Assembly: GCA_035534855.1 (NCBI GenBank) | Contig: DATLRD010000040.1 | Span: 29,009 to 93,008 of the forward strand | DNA length: 64,000 nucleotides | Reading direction: 5' to 3' | From: DATARH01 sp035534855 | GTDB taxonomy: Bacteria; Pseudomonadota; Alphaproteobacteria; ATCC43930; CGMCC-115725 | Shown: piece after piece, positions 26,207 through 36,818 of the stretch | How positions within the stretch are numbered: position 1 is the first letter of the stretch | How the letters are laid out: the number at the start of each line of letters is the position of its first letter | Program-made: the position numbers and the translations under genes | Notes under the pieces: generated by a model | Seen by the model: the letters and a program-made list of their open reading frames with translations, nothing else | What the model was told of the DNA's origin: nothing | Databases searched by the model: none

Positions 26207-27139
26207 ATGAAGATTCTCTCCTGCAACAGCAATCGGCCGCTCGCTGAGGCGATTTCGGCCTATCTCGGTCTGCCGCTGACCGCCGCCAGCGTCCGCCGTT
26301 TTTCGGATATGGAGGTGTTCATCGAGATCCTCGAAAACGTCCGCGGCGAGGATGTTTTCGTGATCCAGTCGACCTCATATCCGGCCAACGACCACCTGAT
26401 GGAGCTGCTGGTCACCCTCGATGCGCTGCGCCGCGGCTCGGCGCGGCGGGTGACCGCGGTGATCCCGTATTACGGCTATGCCCGGCAGGACCGCAAATCC
26501 GGGCCGCGCACGCCGATCTCGGCCAAGCTGGTCGCCAATCTGATCACCACCGCCGGCGCCGACCGGGTGCTGACGCTCGATCTCCATGCCGGGCAGATCC
26601 AGGGATTTTTCGACATCCCAACCGACAATCTTTACGCCGAGCCGGTGCTGGTAAAGGACATCCAGGAGCATCACGCCAAGCATGATCTGGTGATGGTGTC
26701 GCCGGATGTCGGCGGGGTCTACCGCACGCGCCAGATCGCGCGGCGGCTCGACCTCGACCTTGCGATCGTCGACAAGCGGCGCGAGCGCGCCGGGGTGTCC
26801 GAGGTGATGAACGTGATCGGCGATGTCAGCGGGCGCCGCTGTATCCTGGTTGACGACATCATCGACGGCGGCGGCACCGTGTGCAACGCCGCCCAGACGC
26901 TGGTCGAACGGGGCGCCGAGGCGGTGTATGCCTATGTCACGCACGGGGTGCTCTCGGGCGGCGCGGTGGCGCGGGTCTCGGCCTCGCCGATCAAGGAGCT
27001 GGTGCTGACCGACAGCATCGTCGCCACCGAGGCGGTACGGCTGTCGCGCAATATCCGCCAGCTGACGATCGCGCCGCTGATGGCCGAGGCGATCCTGCGG
27101 ATCAGCGAAGAGCGGTCGGTTTCGAGCCTGTTTGTGTGA
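26207..27139 (+). CDS. prs: Ribose-phosphate pyrophosphokinase
   Basis: Makes PRPP from ribose 5-phosphate and ATP for nucleotide, His and Trp synthesis. 310 residues, the normal bacterial length. Seen: MKILSCNSNRPLAEAISAYL, the ATP loop GYARQDRKSGPRTPISAKLV, the catalytic flexible region VDKRRERAGVSEV and the PRPP-binding loop CILVDDIIDGGGTV. ATG 26207 gives a complete N-terminus. The preceding 128 bp contain no gene. It is followed by rplY with 91 bp between, a common order in Alphaproteobacteria (prs-rplY-pth-ychF). Confidence 0.97.
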   Translation: MKILSCNSNRPLAEAISAYLGLPLTAASVRRFSDMEVFIEILENVRGEDVFVIQSTSYPANDHLMELLVTLDALRRGSARRVTAVIPYYGYARQDRKSGPRTPISAKLVANLITTAGADRVLTLDLHAGQIQGFFDIPTDNLYAEPVLVKDIQEHHAKHDLVMVSPDVGGVYRTRQIARRLDLDLAIVDKRRERAGVSEVMNVIGDVSGRRCILVDDIIDGGGTVCNAAQTLVERGAEAVYAYVTHGVLSGGAVARVSASPIKELVLTDSIVATEAVRLSRNIRQLTIAPLMAEAILRISEERSVSSLFV

Positions 27140-27230
27140 TTTTTGTGTGATTTGCCCCGATCCGGCGCCGGGCCCGCACATCGGCGGGGTCCGGCCGGGG
27201 GGCATGAATTGTTTGAGGAGTGCAATAGCG

Positions 27231-27884
27231 ATGCCTGAAATCAGCAACCTGGCGGCACAGTCGCGCTCGCGCGTCGGCAAGGGCGCCTCCCGCGCGATTC
27301 GGCGGGCCGGGCGCGTGCCTGGCGTCATCTATGGCCCTGGCCAGGAACCGGTGGCGGTCAGCCTCGATCCGCGCGAATTGTCACGACTGATGGCAAGCTC
27401 GGGATTTTTCGCGACGCTGGTTGATGTGGCGGTCGAAGGCGCGAGCTATCGCACGCTGCCCCGCGAGGTGCAGTACCACCCGGTCAGCGACGCGCCGCTG
27501 CACGTCGATTTCATGCTGGTCGCCGCCGGCTCGCGGGTGACGGTGACCGTGCCGGTCACTTTTATCAATCATGAGCGGTCGGGCGGCCTGCGCCGTGGCG
27601 GCATCCTCAACATCGTGCGGCACGGCGTCGAGGTCAGCTGCGACGTCGAGGGAATTCCCGCGCGGCTCGTCGTCGACCTCGACGGCCTCAACATCGGCGA
27701 CAGCATCCACATCAGCGCGGTGACGCTGCCGGAAGGGGTGCGCGTGACGACGACCGAGCGCGACTTCACGATCGCCACGATCGGCGCCTCGTCGGCGGTG
27801 CGCGAAGAGGCGGCCCAGGCCGCGTCGACCTCTGCGGTGGCGCCGACCGACGAGGCGGCACCGGCGGCGGCGCCATCGGCGTGA
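27231..27884 (+). CDS. rplY: Ribosomal protein bL25 (Ctc form)
   Basis: Binds 5S rRNA in the large subunit. 217 residues, so the long two-domain Ctc version. ATG 27231 follows GAGGAG. Seen: RVGKGASRAIRRAGRVPGVIYG (conserved N-terminal 5S-binding part), PREVQYHPVSDAPLHVDF, and the C-terminal beta domain GLRRGGILNIVRHGVEVSC, followed by an Ala/Pro-rich tail. Pth comes next after 28 bases. Confidence 0.96.
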   Translation: MPEISNLAAQSRSRVGKGASRAIRRAGRVPGVIYGPGQEPVAVSLDPRELSRLMASSGFFATLVDVAVEGASYRTLPREVQYHPVSDAPLHVDFMLVAAGSRVTVTVPVTFINHERSGGLRRGGILNIVRHGVEVSCDVEGIPARLVVDLDGLNIGDSIHISAVTLPEGVRVTTTERDFTIATIGASSAVREEAAQAASTSAVAPTDEAAPAAAPSA

Positions 27885-27912
27885 TGCGGCGGGCGAGGCC
27901 GGTCGGCGGGTG

Positions 27913-28506
27913 ATGCGCCTTCTTGTCGGCCTCGGCAATCCGGGGTCGCGCTACGCTCGCAACCGGCACAATATCGGCTTCATGGTGGCCGACGCGGTGG
28001 CGCGGCGGTACGGGTTTCCCGGGTTTCGCGACCGCTTCAAGGGCGAAATTGCCGAGGGCACGATCGGCGACGCGCGGGTTCTGCTGCTGAAGCCGCAGAC
28101 CTTCATGAACGATTCCGGCGAATCGGTGCTGGCGGCGATGAGCTTTTACAAAATTCCGCCGGGCGAGATCTGCGTGATGCACGATGAATTGGACCTCAAG
28201 CCGGGCAAGGTCCGGGCCAAGCGCGGCGGCGGCAGTGCCGGGCACAATGGGCTGCGCTCGATCGACGCGCTGGTCGGCCCGGATTACTGGCGGGTGCGGC
28301 TCGGTATCGGCCATCCCGGCATCCGCGAACTGGTACAGCCCTACGTGCTGCAGAATTTTCCGGCCGACGAGGCGAGCGAGTGGGTGGTGCCGCTGGTCGA
28401 CGCGGTCGCCGAAACCATCCCGCTGCTGATCGCCGGCGACGCGCCCGCCTTCATGAGCGAGGTGGCGCGCCGCTTCACCCCGCCCGAACCGCCGGCCGAG
28501 AGCTGA
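27913..28506 (+). CDS. pth: Peptidyl-tRNA hydrolase
   Basis: Recycles peptidyl-tRNA dropped by ribosomes. 197 residues. Seen: LLVGLGNPGSRYARNRHNIG with the catalytic His, LLLKPQTFMNDSGESV, HDELDLKPGKVR and GGSAGHNGLRSID, all family signatures. ATG 27913 is used; a GTG directly before it is also possible. ychF begins four bases after the stop, so the two are cotranscribed. Confidence 0.97.
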   Translation: MRLLVGLGNPGSRYARNRHNIGFMVADAVARRYGFPGFRDRFKGEIAEGTIGDARVLLLKPQTFMNDSGESVLAAMSFYKIPPGEICVMHDELDLKPGKVRAKRGGGSAGHNGLRSIDALVGPDYWRVRLGIGHPGIRELVQPYVLQNFPADEASEWVVPLVDAVAETIPLLIAGDAPAFMSEVARRFTPPEPPAES

Positions 28507-28510
28507 GACG

Positions 28511-29611
28511 ATGGGCTTCAACTGCGGCATCGTCGGCCTGCCCAATGTCGGCAAGTCAACCCTGTTCAACGCGCTCACCGCGACCCAGGCGGCCGAGGCG
28601 GCGAACTATCCATTTTGCACGATCGAGCCGAATATCGGCCGCGTCGGGGTGCCCGACGAGCGCCTCGAAATCTGCGCGCGACTGGCGAAATCGGCCAAGA
28701 TCGTGCCGGCGCAGCTCGGGTTTGTCGATATCGCCGGGCTGGTGCGCGGCGCCTCGAAAGGCCAGGGGCTCGGCAACCAGTTTCTCGGCCACATTCGCGA
28801 GGTCGACGCGCTCGCCCAGGTGCTGCGCTGTTTCGCCGACCCCAACGTGGTGCATGTCGAGGGCTCGGTCGATCCGATCCGCGATGCCGAGACGGTCGAG
28901 ACCGAATTGATGCTGGCCGATCTCGACAGTCTCGAACGGCGCGAAATCGCCGCGCAAAAGCGGGCGCGCGGCGGCGAACGCGAGGCGCGGGCGCAGCTCG
29001 CGGTGATCGAGCCGGTGCTGGCGGGCTTGCGCGATGGGGTGCCGGCGCGCCAGGTGCCGCTCGCCCCGGACCAGCAGGCGGTCCTCAAAGCGATGCAGCT
29101 GCTGACCGCCAAGCCGGTGCTCTATATCGCCAATGTCGACGAGGCGAGCGCCGCCGATGGCAACGACGAAAGCCGCCGGGTCGCCGCCTATGCCGCGGAG
29201 CGCGGCGCGCAGGCGGTGGCGATTTCGGCGGCAATCGAGGCCGAGATCTCCCACCTCCCCGACGAGGCAGAGCGGCGCGAATACCTTGCCACGCTCGGCC
29301 TCAGCGAAACCGGGCTCGACCGCGTGATCCGCGCCGGCTATGGGCTTCTCGGGCTGATCACGTTTCTGACCGCCGGGCCCAAGGAGTCGCGCGCCTGGAC
29401 GATCGTGAAGGGCACCAAGGCACCCCAGGCCGCCGGCACCATCCACACCGATTTCGAAAAGGGCTTCATCCGCGCCGAAACCATCGCCTACGCCGATTTC
29501 GTCGCCTGCGGCGGCGAGCAGGGCGCCAAGGATGCCGGCAAGATGCGGCTCGAAGGCGCCGAGTATGTCGTGCAGGACGGCGACGTGATGCACTTCCGCT
29601 TCAATCTGTGA
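28511..29611 (+). CDS. ychF: Ribosome-associated ATPase YchF
   Basis: An OBG-family P-loop protein that prefers ATP and binds ribosomes; involved in stress and redox response. 366 residues, normal length. Seen: IVGLPNVGKSTLFNAL (P-loop), DIAGLVRGASKGQGLGN (G3), LYIANVDE in place of NKxD as is typical of YchF, and a C-terminal TGS domain (IHTDFEKGFIRAETI). Close behind pth. Confidence 0.97.
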   Translation: MGFNCGIVGLPNVGKSTLFNALTATQAAEAANYPFCTIEPNIGRVGVPDERLEICARLAKSAKIVPAQLGFVDIAGLVRGASKGQGLGNQFLGHIREVDALAQVLRCFADPNVVHVEGSVDPIRDAETVETELMLADLDSLERREIAAQKRARGGEREARAQLAVIEPVLAGLRDGVPARQVPLAPDQQAVLKAMQLLTAKPVLYIANVDEASAADGNDESRRVAAYAAERGAQAVAISAAIEAEISHLPDEAERREYLATLGLSETGLDRVIRAGYGLLGLITFLTAGPKESRAWTIVKGTKAPQAAGTIHTDFEKGFIRAETIAYADFVACGGEQGAKDAGKMRLEGAEYVVQDGDVMHFRFNL

Positions 29612-29662
29612 GGCCGCTGTATTACGTATGCGTCGTCGTCTCTAGCCAGCGGGTACGGGCTC

Positions 29663-29902
29663 ATGTCGGCACCGGTTTCGGTCAGGCTCGACGACAAGAC
29701 GCGGGAAATCCTCGAAGCGGAGGCGCGCGGCCGCAATATCGGCCTGTCAGCACCGCTTCGCGAGATCGCCACCGAGGCGGCGAAGGAAGCGCGGCGTCGG
29801 CGGGTGCGCGAGCAAACCAAGGCTGTCGCCGAGCACATCGCACGCTCACCTGAGGCGAGGGAGTTCTTCGAGTTCTGGGGAACGTCGCGGTCGGAGTTGT
29901 GA
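29663..29902 (+). CDS. Antitoxin of a MazEF/PemIK-type pair
   Basis: A 79-residue protein beginning SAPVSVRLDDKTREILEAEA, the ribbon-helix-helix start of small antitoxins, followed by a charged helical tail (EHIARSPEAREFFEF) that would wrap the toxin. The stop overlaps the GTG start of the toxin gene (GTGA), the usual coupling for such pairs. The partner gene carries an in-frame stop, so this antitoxin may have no active toxin to neutralise at this locus. Confidence 0.75.
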   Translation: MSAPVSVRLDDKTREILEAEARGRNIGLSAPLREIATEAAKEARRRRVREQTKAVAEHIARSPEAREFFEFWGTSRSEL

Positions 29903-30249
29903 CCCCGTGGCGAGCTTTTGGGCCAGGGCAGATCGTGCTCGCGGATTGGCGTGACGCATAGCCGAAAGAGCCGAACAAGCTGCGCCCGGCAATCGTCGTA
30001 CAGGACAGCAGGTTGTTCGACGACAGCTGCCCCAACGTCATCTTGGTTCCGCTGAGCGATGACGACCTGTCGGTCGCTGCCGACCTCTCAGTTTTGATCG
30101 AGCAGCGCGCGCACCCGCATTACTATTGTGATGCGGCGGTGCTGGTGTCGCTGTTCAGCGGGTTCGAGCTGCTGTCGCTGGTTCAGCGCGAGCACCGCAA
30201 GCCCGGCTCCTGGCACTGGCACATCGTCGCCGAGCGTCGCGCCACGTAG
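29899..30249 (+). pseudogene. MazF/PemK-type toxin interrupted by TAG
   Basis: Reading from GTG 29899 gives GPGQIVLADWRDA, then TAG at 29959-29961, then PKEPNKLRPAIVVQDSRLF and VILVPLSDDD through to a normal stop at 30249. The sequence on both sides of the stop is contiguous in one frame and matches the MazF/PemK endoribonuclease fold, in which DWR..LPKEPNKLRPA is typical. A Leu codon has therefore probably become TAG by one base change. Unless a suppressor reads it, the toxin is lost. The downstream part alone could start at TTG 30013 but would lack the first beta strands. Confidence 0.85.
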
Positions 30250-30252
30250 CAG

Positions 30253-31104
30253 CTACGCCGCGAACAGCAGCAAGGCGCCGTTGGCTTCGCGCGCCGGCAC
30301 CGCGACGCGCCCGTCGGGCCATTCGTCGAACGCGACCTGCCACTGCGTCAGGTAATCGGCGGTGCGATCGCGGTCGGCGACGGCCAGTTCGAGCGCGGCG
30401 ACGCCGGGCAGCGGGAAATCGCCGGCAAGCTCCACGCCCGGATACATCGTCAGGAAATCGTCGAGCGTTGAAAACTGGATGCGGTGCCGGCCGACCCTGA
30501 CCGAGGCCACCGCGTCGGTCGTCGTCACCTCCTGCAACCCGAACAGCCGGTCGAATGCCGGCAGCAGCGGCGCGGTTTCCGCCACCAGCACGTGGATCGC
30601 CCGGATCCCGATGGCCCCGTTGGGGTGCGCCAGCCATTCCGGCCGGCGCATCAGTTCCGGGGTCAGGTGACCGCACAGAAAGCAGTCGAGCCCGGGAATC
30701 TCCTCCGGCGGCAGGTTGATCAGGCTGAAACGCGGCACCACTGTGCCTTCGGGCAATTCGAGCTGCCGCCCCAGCGCGCGCGGCTCGCTCGGATGCAGGT
30801 TGAGCCGGGCCAGTGCGGCACGCGCCTCTTCGGGCGAGCCGGACAGCGCAAAGGCCGGGCCGACGATCCCTTCGCGCCGGGCCAGGAACGCCTTGAGTCG
30901 GTGCGCCTCGGCATCGTCGCCGACGATGCCGAGAAGTTCGAGGTAGTCGCCCGGAAACATGATGCAGTAATTGGCGGTCGCCTGGCCGATATGACGGCCG
31001 CGCGGCGACAGGGTGAATCCGAGCCGGGTCCAGCCGAGGCGGGCGCGTTCGAGATCGCGCACGCCGATAATGACGTGGTCGATCCCAGCGATGCCGTTGC
31101 GCAT
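30253..31104 (-). CDS. VOC/glyoxalase-like domain protein
   Basis: A 283-residue protein of the Glyoxalase_3 type. It opens AGIDHVIIGVRDLERARLGW, the usual first strand and helix of vicinal-oxygen-chelate proteins, and contains FPGDYLELLGI and a second module from about residue 165 (AIHVLVAE). The first His and the Glu of YLELLG could be metal ligands. Members include dioxygenases, glyoxalases and proteins of unknown reaction, so the substrate is open. Convergent with the toxin remnant and divergent from the nucleoside transporter across about 125 bp. Confidence 0.75.
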   Translation of the reverse strand: MRNGIAGIDHVIIGVRDLERARLGWTRLGFTLSPRGRHIGQATANYCIMFPGDYLELLGIVGDDAEAHRLKAFLARREGIVGPAFALSGSPEEARAALARLNLHPSEPRALGRQLELPEGTVVPRFSLINLPPEEIPGLDCFLCGHLTPELMRRPEWLAHPNGAIGIRAIHVLVAETAPLLPAFDRLFGLQEVTTTDAVASVRVGRHRIQFSTLDDFLTMYPGVELAGDFPLPGVAALELAVADRDRTADYLTQWQVAFDEWPDGRVAVPAREANGALLLFAA

Positions 31105-31230
31105 GTCGGCTCTCTCCCGCAGGCACTGTTCGCGGCGAGCTTACGAGAGCCGCCGCGGCCGCGCCATAGGCAGGGGCTTGCTGCGGCCGGCGACAAAGGC
31201 GATAGGTAGCCGCGGCACCTTGGGGGGACA

Positions 31231-32466
31231 ATGCGGGGATTGCTGGGGATTGCGGTCTTGCTGCTCCTGGCCTGGGGGTTGAGCGAAGACCGCTTCCGAG
31301 TGCCGTTGCGCGTGGTTGTCACCGGGCTTCTGCTGCAGCTCGCGCTGGCGATCCTGTTCCTCAAATTCCCGCCGGCGCGCACGGCGTTCCTGCTGCTCAA
31401 CCACGGCGTCGCGGCATTGCAGAAGGCGACCGATGCCGGCACCAGCTTTGTTTTCGGCTATCTCGGCGGCGGAACGCTGCCGTTTACCGAAAGCCGGCCC
31501 GGCGCCGCCTTCATCTTCGCGTTTCGTGCCCTGCCGCTGGTGCTGGTGATCAGTGCGCTGGCGACGGTGCTGTTCTATTGGGGCGTATTGCAGCGGATCG
31601 TACAGGCGTTTGCCTGGGTGTTGCGGCGCACGGTCGGGATCGGCGGGCCGCTCGGCCTCGGCGCGGCGGTGCACATCTTCGTCGGGCACATCGAGGGGCC
31701 GCTGCTGATCCGGCCCTACCTGCTGAGCATGGAGCGCGGCGAGCTGTTTGCGTTGATGAGCTGCGGCATGGCCGGGATCGCCGGCACCGTGATGGTGCTC
31801 TACGCCTCGCTGCTCGGCAGCGTCATTCCCGATGCGCTCGGCAACGTCCTGGTCGCGGCGATCATCAGCACCCCGGCGGCGCTCGCGGTCGCGGCGCTGA
31901 TGGTGCCGTTTCACCCCGATCCGTCTGCTCCGTCGCGGCTCGAAATGCCGAACCGGCCGGTCAGCACGATGGATGCGGTCGCCCGCGGCACGGGCGACGG
32001 CATCGTGTTTCTTGCCAACATCCTGGCGATGCTGGTGGTTCTGGTGGCGCTGGTCAGCCTCGTCAACTCGGCGCTGGGGCTGCTGCCCGATTGGGCTGGC
32101 GGCCCGGTCACGCTGCAGCGCGTCTTTGCCTATGCGTTTCAGCCGGTGATGTGGCTGATCGGCATTCCCGGGCCGGAAACCGCGACGGCGGCGCAGCTGA
32201 TGGGCACCAAGACCGTGCTCAACGAATTCATCGCCTATATCGACCTCGCCAAATTGCCGGATGGCGCGCTCAGCCCGCACGCCCGGCTGATCATGACCTA
32301 TGCGCTGTGCGGGTTTGCCAATTTCGGCAGCCTCGGCATCCTGATCGGCGGGATGGGCGCGATGGTGCCCGAGCGCAGGCAGGAGATCGTCTCGCTGGGT
32401 CTGCGCTCGATCCTGTCAGGCACGATTGCAACGTGCATGAGCGGAGCGATCGTCGGCATGCTGTAA
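31231..32466 (+). CDS. Concentrative nucleoside transporter (CNT/NupC family)
   Basis: A 411-residue inner-membrane protein with about ten hydrophobic segments. Seen: NHGVAALQKATDAGTSFVFG, FRALPLVLVISALATVLFYW, MSCGMAGIAGTVMVLYAS, AANLL-like ETATAAQLMGTKTVLNEFI and CGFANFGSLGI, the core CNT motifs. It would import nucleosides with H+ or Na+. The methylthioadenosine salvage genes mtnP and mtnA lie nearby, in another unit, so a shared theme of nucleoside recovery is possible. Confidence 0.92.
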   Translation: MRGLLGIAVLLLLAWGLSEDRFRVPLRVVVTGLLLQLALAILFLKFPPARTAFLLLNHGVAALQKATDAGTSFVFGYLGGGTLPFTESRPGAAFIFAFRALPLVLVISALATVLFYWGVLQRIVQAFAWVLRRTVGIGGPLGLGAAVHIFVGHIEGPLLIRPYLLSMERGELFALMSCGMAGIAGTVMVLYASLLGSVIPDALGNVLVAAIISTPAALAVAALMVPFHPDPSAPSRLEMPNRPVSTMDAVARGTGDGIVFLANILAMLVVLVALVSLVNSALGLLPDWAGGPVTLQRVFAYAFQPVMWLIGIPGPETATAAQLMGTKTVLNEFIAYIDLAKLPDGALSPHARLIMTYALCGFANFGSLGILIGGMGAMVPERRQEIVSLGLRSILSGTIATCMSGAIVGML

Positions 32467-32553
32467 TCGAGGCACAGCGCCGGGCCATAACGAAATCTTT
32501 ACTATGGTTGTTCAAAAAAGAGGCGTCGTGCGACTTGAACTTGAACAGGTTCC

Positions 32554-33117
32554 GTGAACCAAACTCTCATGGCGGATCATGATGGCCCAGCGGCCGCGAC
32601 GGACCAGCTTCCGTTCACCGACCCGCGCATGGACCAAGCCTATGATTACTGGCTGAAAAAGGCCGCCTGGCGGCAAATGCCGCGGCGCGCCGACATCGAC
32701 CCGGTCGACATCCCGCGCCTGCTGCCCGATGTCATGCTGGTGGACGTGGCCGAAGGCGGGCGCTACCGCTATCGGCTGATCGGCACCAGCAATGCCCAGG
32801 CGCATGGCATGAACGCGACCGGCCGCTATCTCGACGAGGTGTTGCCGGGGCGCGAGTACAAGGCGCATGTGCTGGGGCTTTATGACGAAAGCGTGCGCAA
32901 TCGCCGGGCGCTCTATTCCGAATGCCTGTTTATGTCGGCGGCGCGCAACGCGCCCGAGCGGCACACCAAGGTGTTGTTCCTGCCGCTGTCGGAAGACGGA
33001 GATGTGGTCGACATAGTGTTTGTCGTGCAGATCTTTCTCTACATCGAGCAGGCGACCCGCGAGCGGCATTTTATCGATGCGCCGCCCTATCGGGAAATCG
33101 TCCACGCACTGTTGTAG
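32554..33117 (+). CDS. PAS-domain protein (PAS_5 family)
   Basis: A 187-residue soluble protein. GTG 32554 is preceded by ACAGG; ATG 32569 is an alternative. The sequence has the PAS_5 pattern widespread in Rhodospirillales: YDYWLKKAAWRQMPRRADID, PRLLPDVMLVDV, YRYRLIGTS and RYLDEVLPG, followed by a beta-rich end. Members carry no output domain and their ligand is unknown. Not in an evident operon; convergent with the thioesterase gene. Confidence 0.75.
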   Translation: MNQTLMADHDGPAAATDQLPFTDPRMDQAYDYWLKKAAWRQMPRRADIDPVDIPRLLPDVMLVDVAEGGRYRYRLIGTSNAQAHGMNATGRYLDEVLPGREYKAHVLGLYDESVRNRRALYSECLFMSAARNAPERHTKVLFLPLSEDGDVVDIVFVVQIFLYIEQATRERHFIDAPPYREIVHALL

Positions 33118-33141
33118 CGGGCTTCCCCGGCTCGTCCCATT

Positions 33142-34001
33142 CTACCGGATCGCCACCACCAGCTGTTGCGCGCGGGCGCGCAATTCGTCCGACAGCGCCG
33201 CCGGGCGCCGCGCATCGAGATCGAGCTGGACCCCGAACTGCCCGAGGCGGGCGATTTCGCGCCCGGTTTCCGGGTTGCTCATCACGTGGATGAAGCGCAG
33301 CGACGAGCTGCCGAGGTGGGCGACCGCGGTCTCGACAACGAACGGGTCGCCGAGCCGCGCCTCGCCGCGCAGCTCAAGCGCCAGCTCGAAGGTCGAGAAG
33401 CCGCGCCGGGCGGTTTTGATGTAGTCCGCGGTTATCCCGATCATCGCGCCGGTCTGGATCGAGGAATCGGTGAATTTGTGCACGAAGGCCGCAAGGCCGA
33501 GACGGCCGTGTTCGTCGAGGTCGCCGGGCCGCACCCGGCCGCGTGCGGTCGTGGTGAAGCCGGCGGTGTCTTTGGGCTGCGCCCGCTGTTCCGCCGCCGG
33601 CCTGTCCCACGCGGCAAGTTCGCGGGCGATCGCGGCACGGCGTTCGGCGAAGACCGGCGCCGCCGCATCCCAATTTTCGTCGATCCAGGTCACGGTCTCC
33701 CCGGTCGCCGAATCGATGACCCGGTGGCCGAGCCGCACGCCGCTCTCGACCGAGATCGCCGCGCTGTCGATGTGAAACGCGGTGCCGGCGCGCAATTCGC
33801 GGGTAAACCGCAGGTCGAACCGGCGGGCAAACCCGCCCTGGCGCAGCGCTTCGGCCAGCCCGAGCCGCATCGCCAGATTGCCCTCGGCCTGTTCCAGCCG
33901 GTCGAAATAATAGGCGATCGTGAAATGCTCGGTGACGTCGCATTCCCACGGCGCCACGCTGCCGCGATAGGTTTCGGCCCAGCCGGTCATCGCCGTCTCC
34001 A

Positions 34002-34005
<4 letters not shown>
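33142..34005 (-). CDS. Double hot-dog acyl-CoA thioesterase-like protein
   Basis: A 287-residue protein with two hot-dog modules: residues about 10-110 (YRGSVAPWECDVTEHFTIAY, RELRAGTAFHIDS) and about 150-275 (RVRPGDLDEHGRLGLAAFVH, RLGDPFVVETAVAHLGSSSL). The W-D-H..  pattern at the start of each module fits 4-hydroxybenzoyl-CoA-type thioesterases. The ATG overlaps the mtnA stop (ATGA), so it is the last gene of the petABC-mtnP-mtnA series. Its substrate is not indicated by the neighbours. Confidence 0.75.
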
Positions 34006-35123
<1,118 letters not shown>

Positions 35124-35132
35124 CGCCCGGTC

Positions 35133-36007
<875 letters not shown>

Positions 36008-36008
<1 letters not shown>

Positions 36009-36817
36009 CACTCGCCGGGCTGCGCCTCTTCCCCTCCGTGCCCGTGCAGCCCCGACCACACCTTGCGCTTCGCCGCGTAGAGCAGCCCGATGGCGATGAC
36101 CAGGAACAGGATCACCCGGAACCCGGTGCGGTGGCGCTCTTCAAGCGTCGGCTCCGAGGCCCACGCCAGGAAGGTGGCCACGTCGTGCGCCATCTGCGGG
36201 ATCGTCGACGGCGTGCCGTCAGCATACTTGACCTGCCCGTCGGCGGTCAGCGGCGGCGGCATCTTGATCTGATGGCCGGGGAATATCTGGTTGTAGTAGG
36301 TGCCGGGCGCCAGCTTGAACCCCTTCGGCGCCGGCTTGAACCCGGTCAGGATGCCGTAGACGTAATCCGGGCCGCCCTCGCGCGCGTGGACGATCAGCGA
36401 CAGATCCGGGGGCAGCGCGCCGTCCATCGCCGCCCGCGCGGCCTCGTCGTTGGCAAACGGACCGGGTATCGGGTCCGACGGCCGCGCCGGGCGCTGGTAC
36501 ATCTGGCCCTGGTCGTTGGGGCCGTCGGTGACCTGGTACTGCGCGGCGATCCCCTTGACCTGATCCTCGGTGTAGCCGATCTGGGTCAGGTCGCGAAACG
36601 ACAGGTGCTTGAGCTGGTGGCAGGCCGAGCAGACCTCCTTGTACACCTGGAAGCCGCGCTGCAGCGCTGCCCGGTCATAGGTGCCGAACACGCCCTGGAA
36701 CGACCATTGCTGATGCGCCAGGGGCGTCGACTCCTCGGCCTGGCCCCAGGCCGTACCGACGGCCCCGCAGGCGAGGCCGATGACCATCGCGGCCGCGGCG
36801 ACAAAGCGCTTTGCCAT
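36008..36817 (-). CDS. petC: Cytochrome c1 subunit of the bc1 complex
   Basis: Accepts electrons from the Rieske protein and passes them to a soluble cytochrome c. 269 residues. Signal peptide MAKRFVAAAAMVIGLACGAV; haem motif CSACH within YKEVCSACHQLKHLSFRDL; RPSDPIPGPFANDEAARAA; KMPPPL with the likely Met ligand; C-terminal anchor helix VILFLVIAIGLLYAA. ATG 36817 is chosen because it begins the signal peptide. One base separates it from the petB stop. Confidence 0.97.
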
Positions 36818-36818
36818 G

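Noticed and set aside
30013..30249. Independent small gene from TTG 30013
   Set aside because: It is the downstream part of the interrupted MazF-type toxin, contiguous in the same frame.
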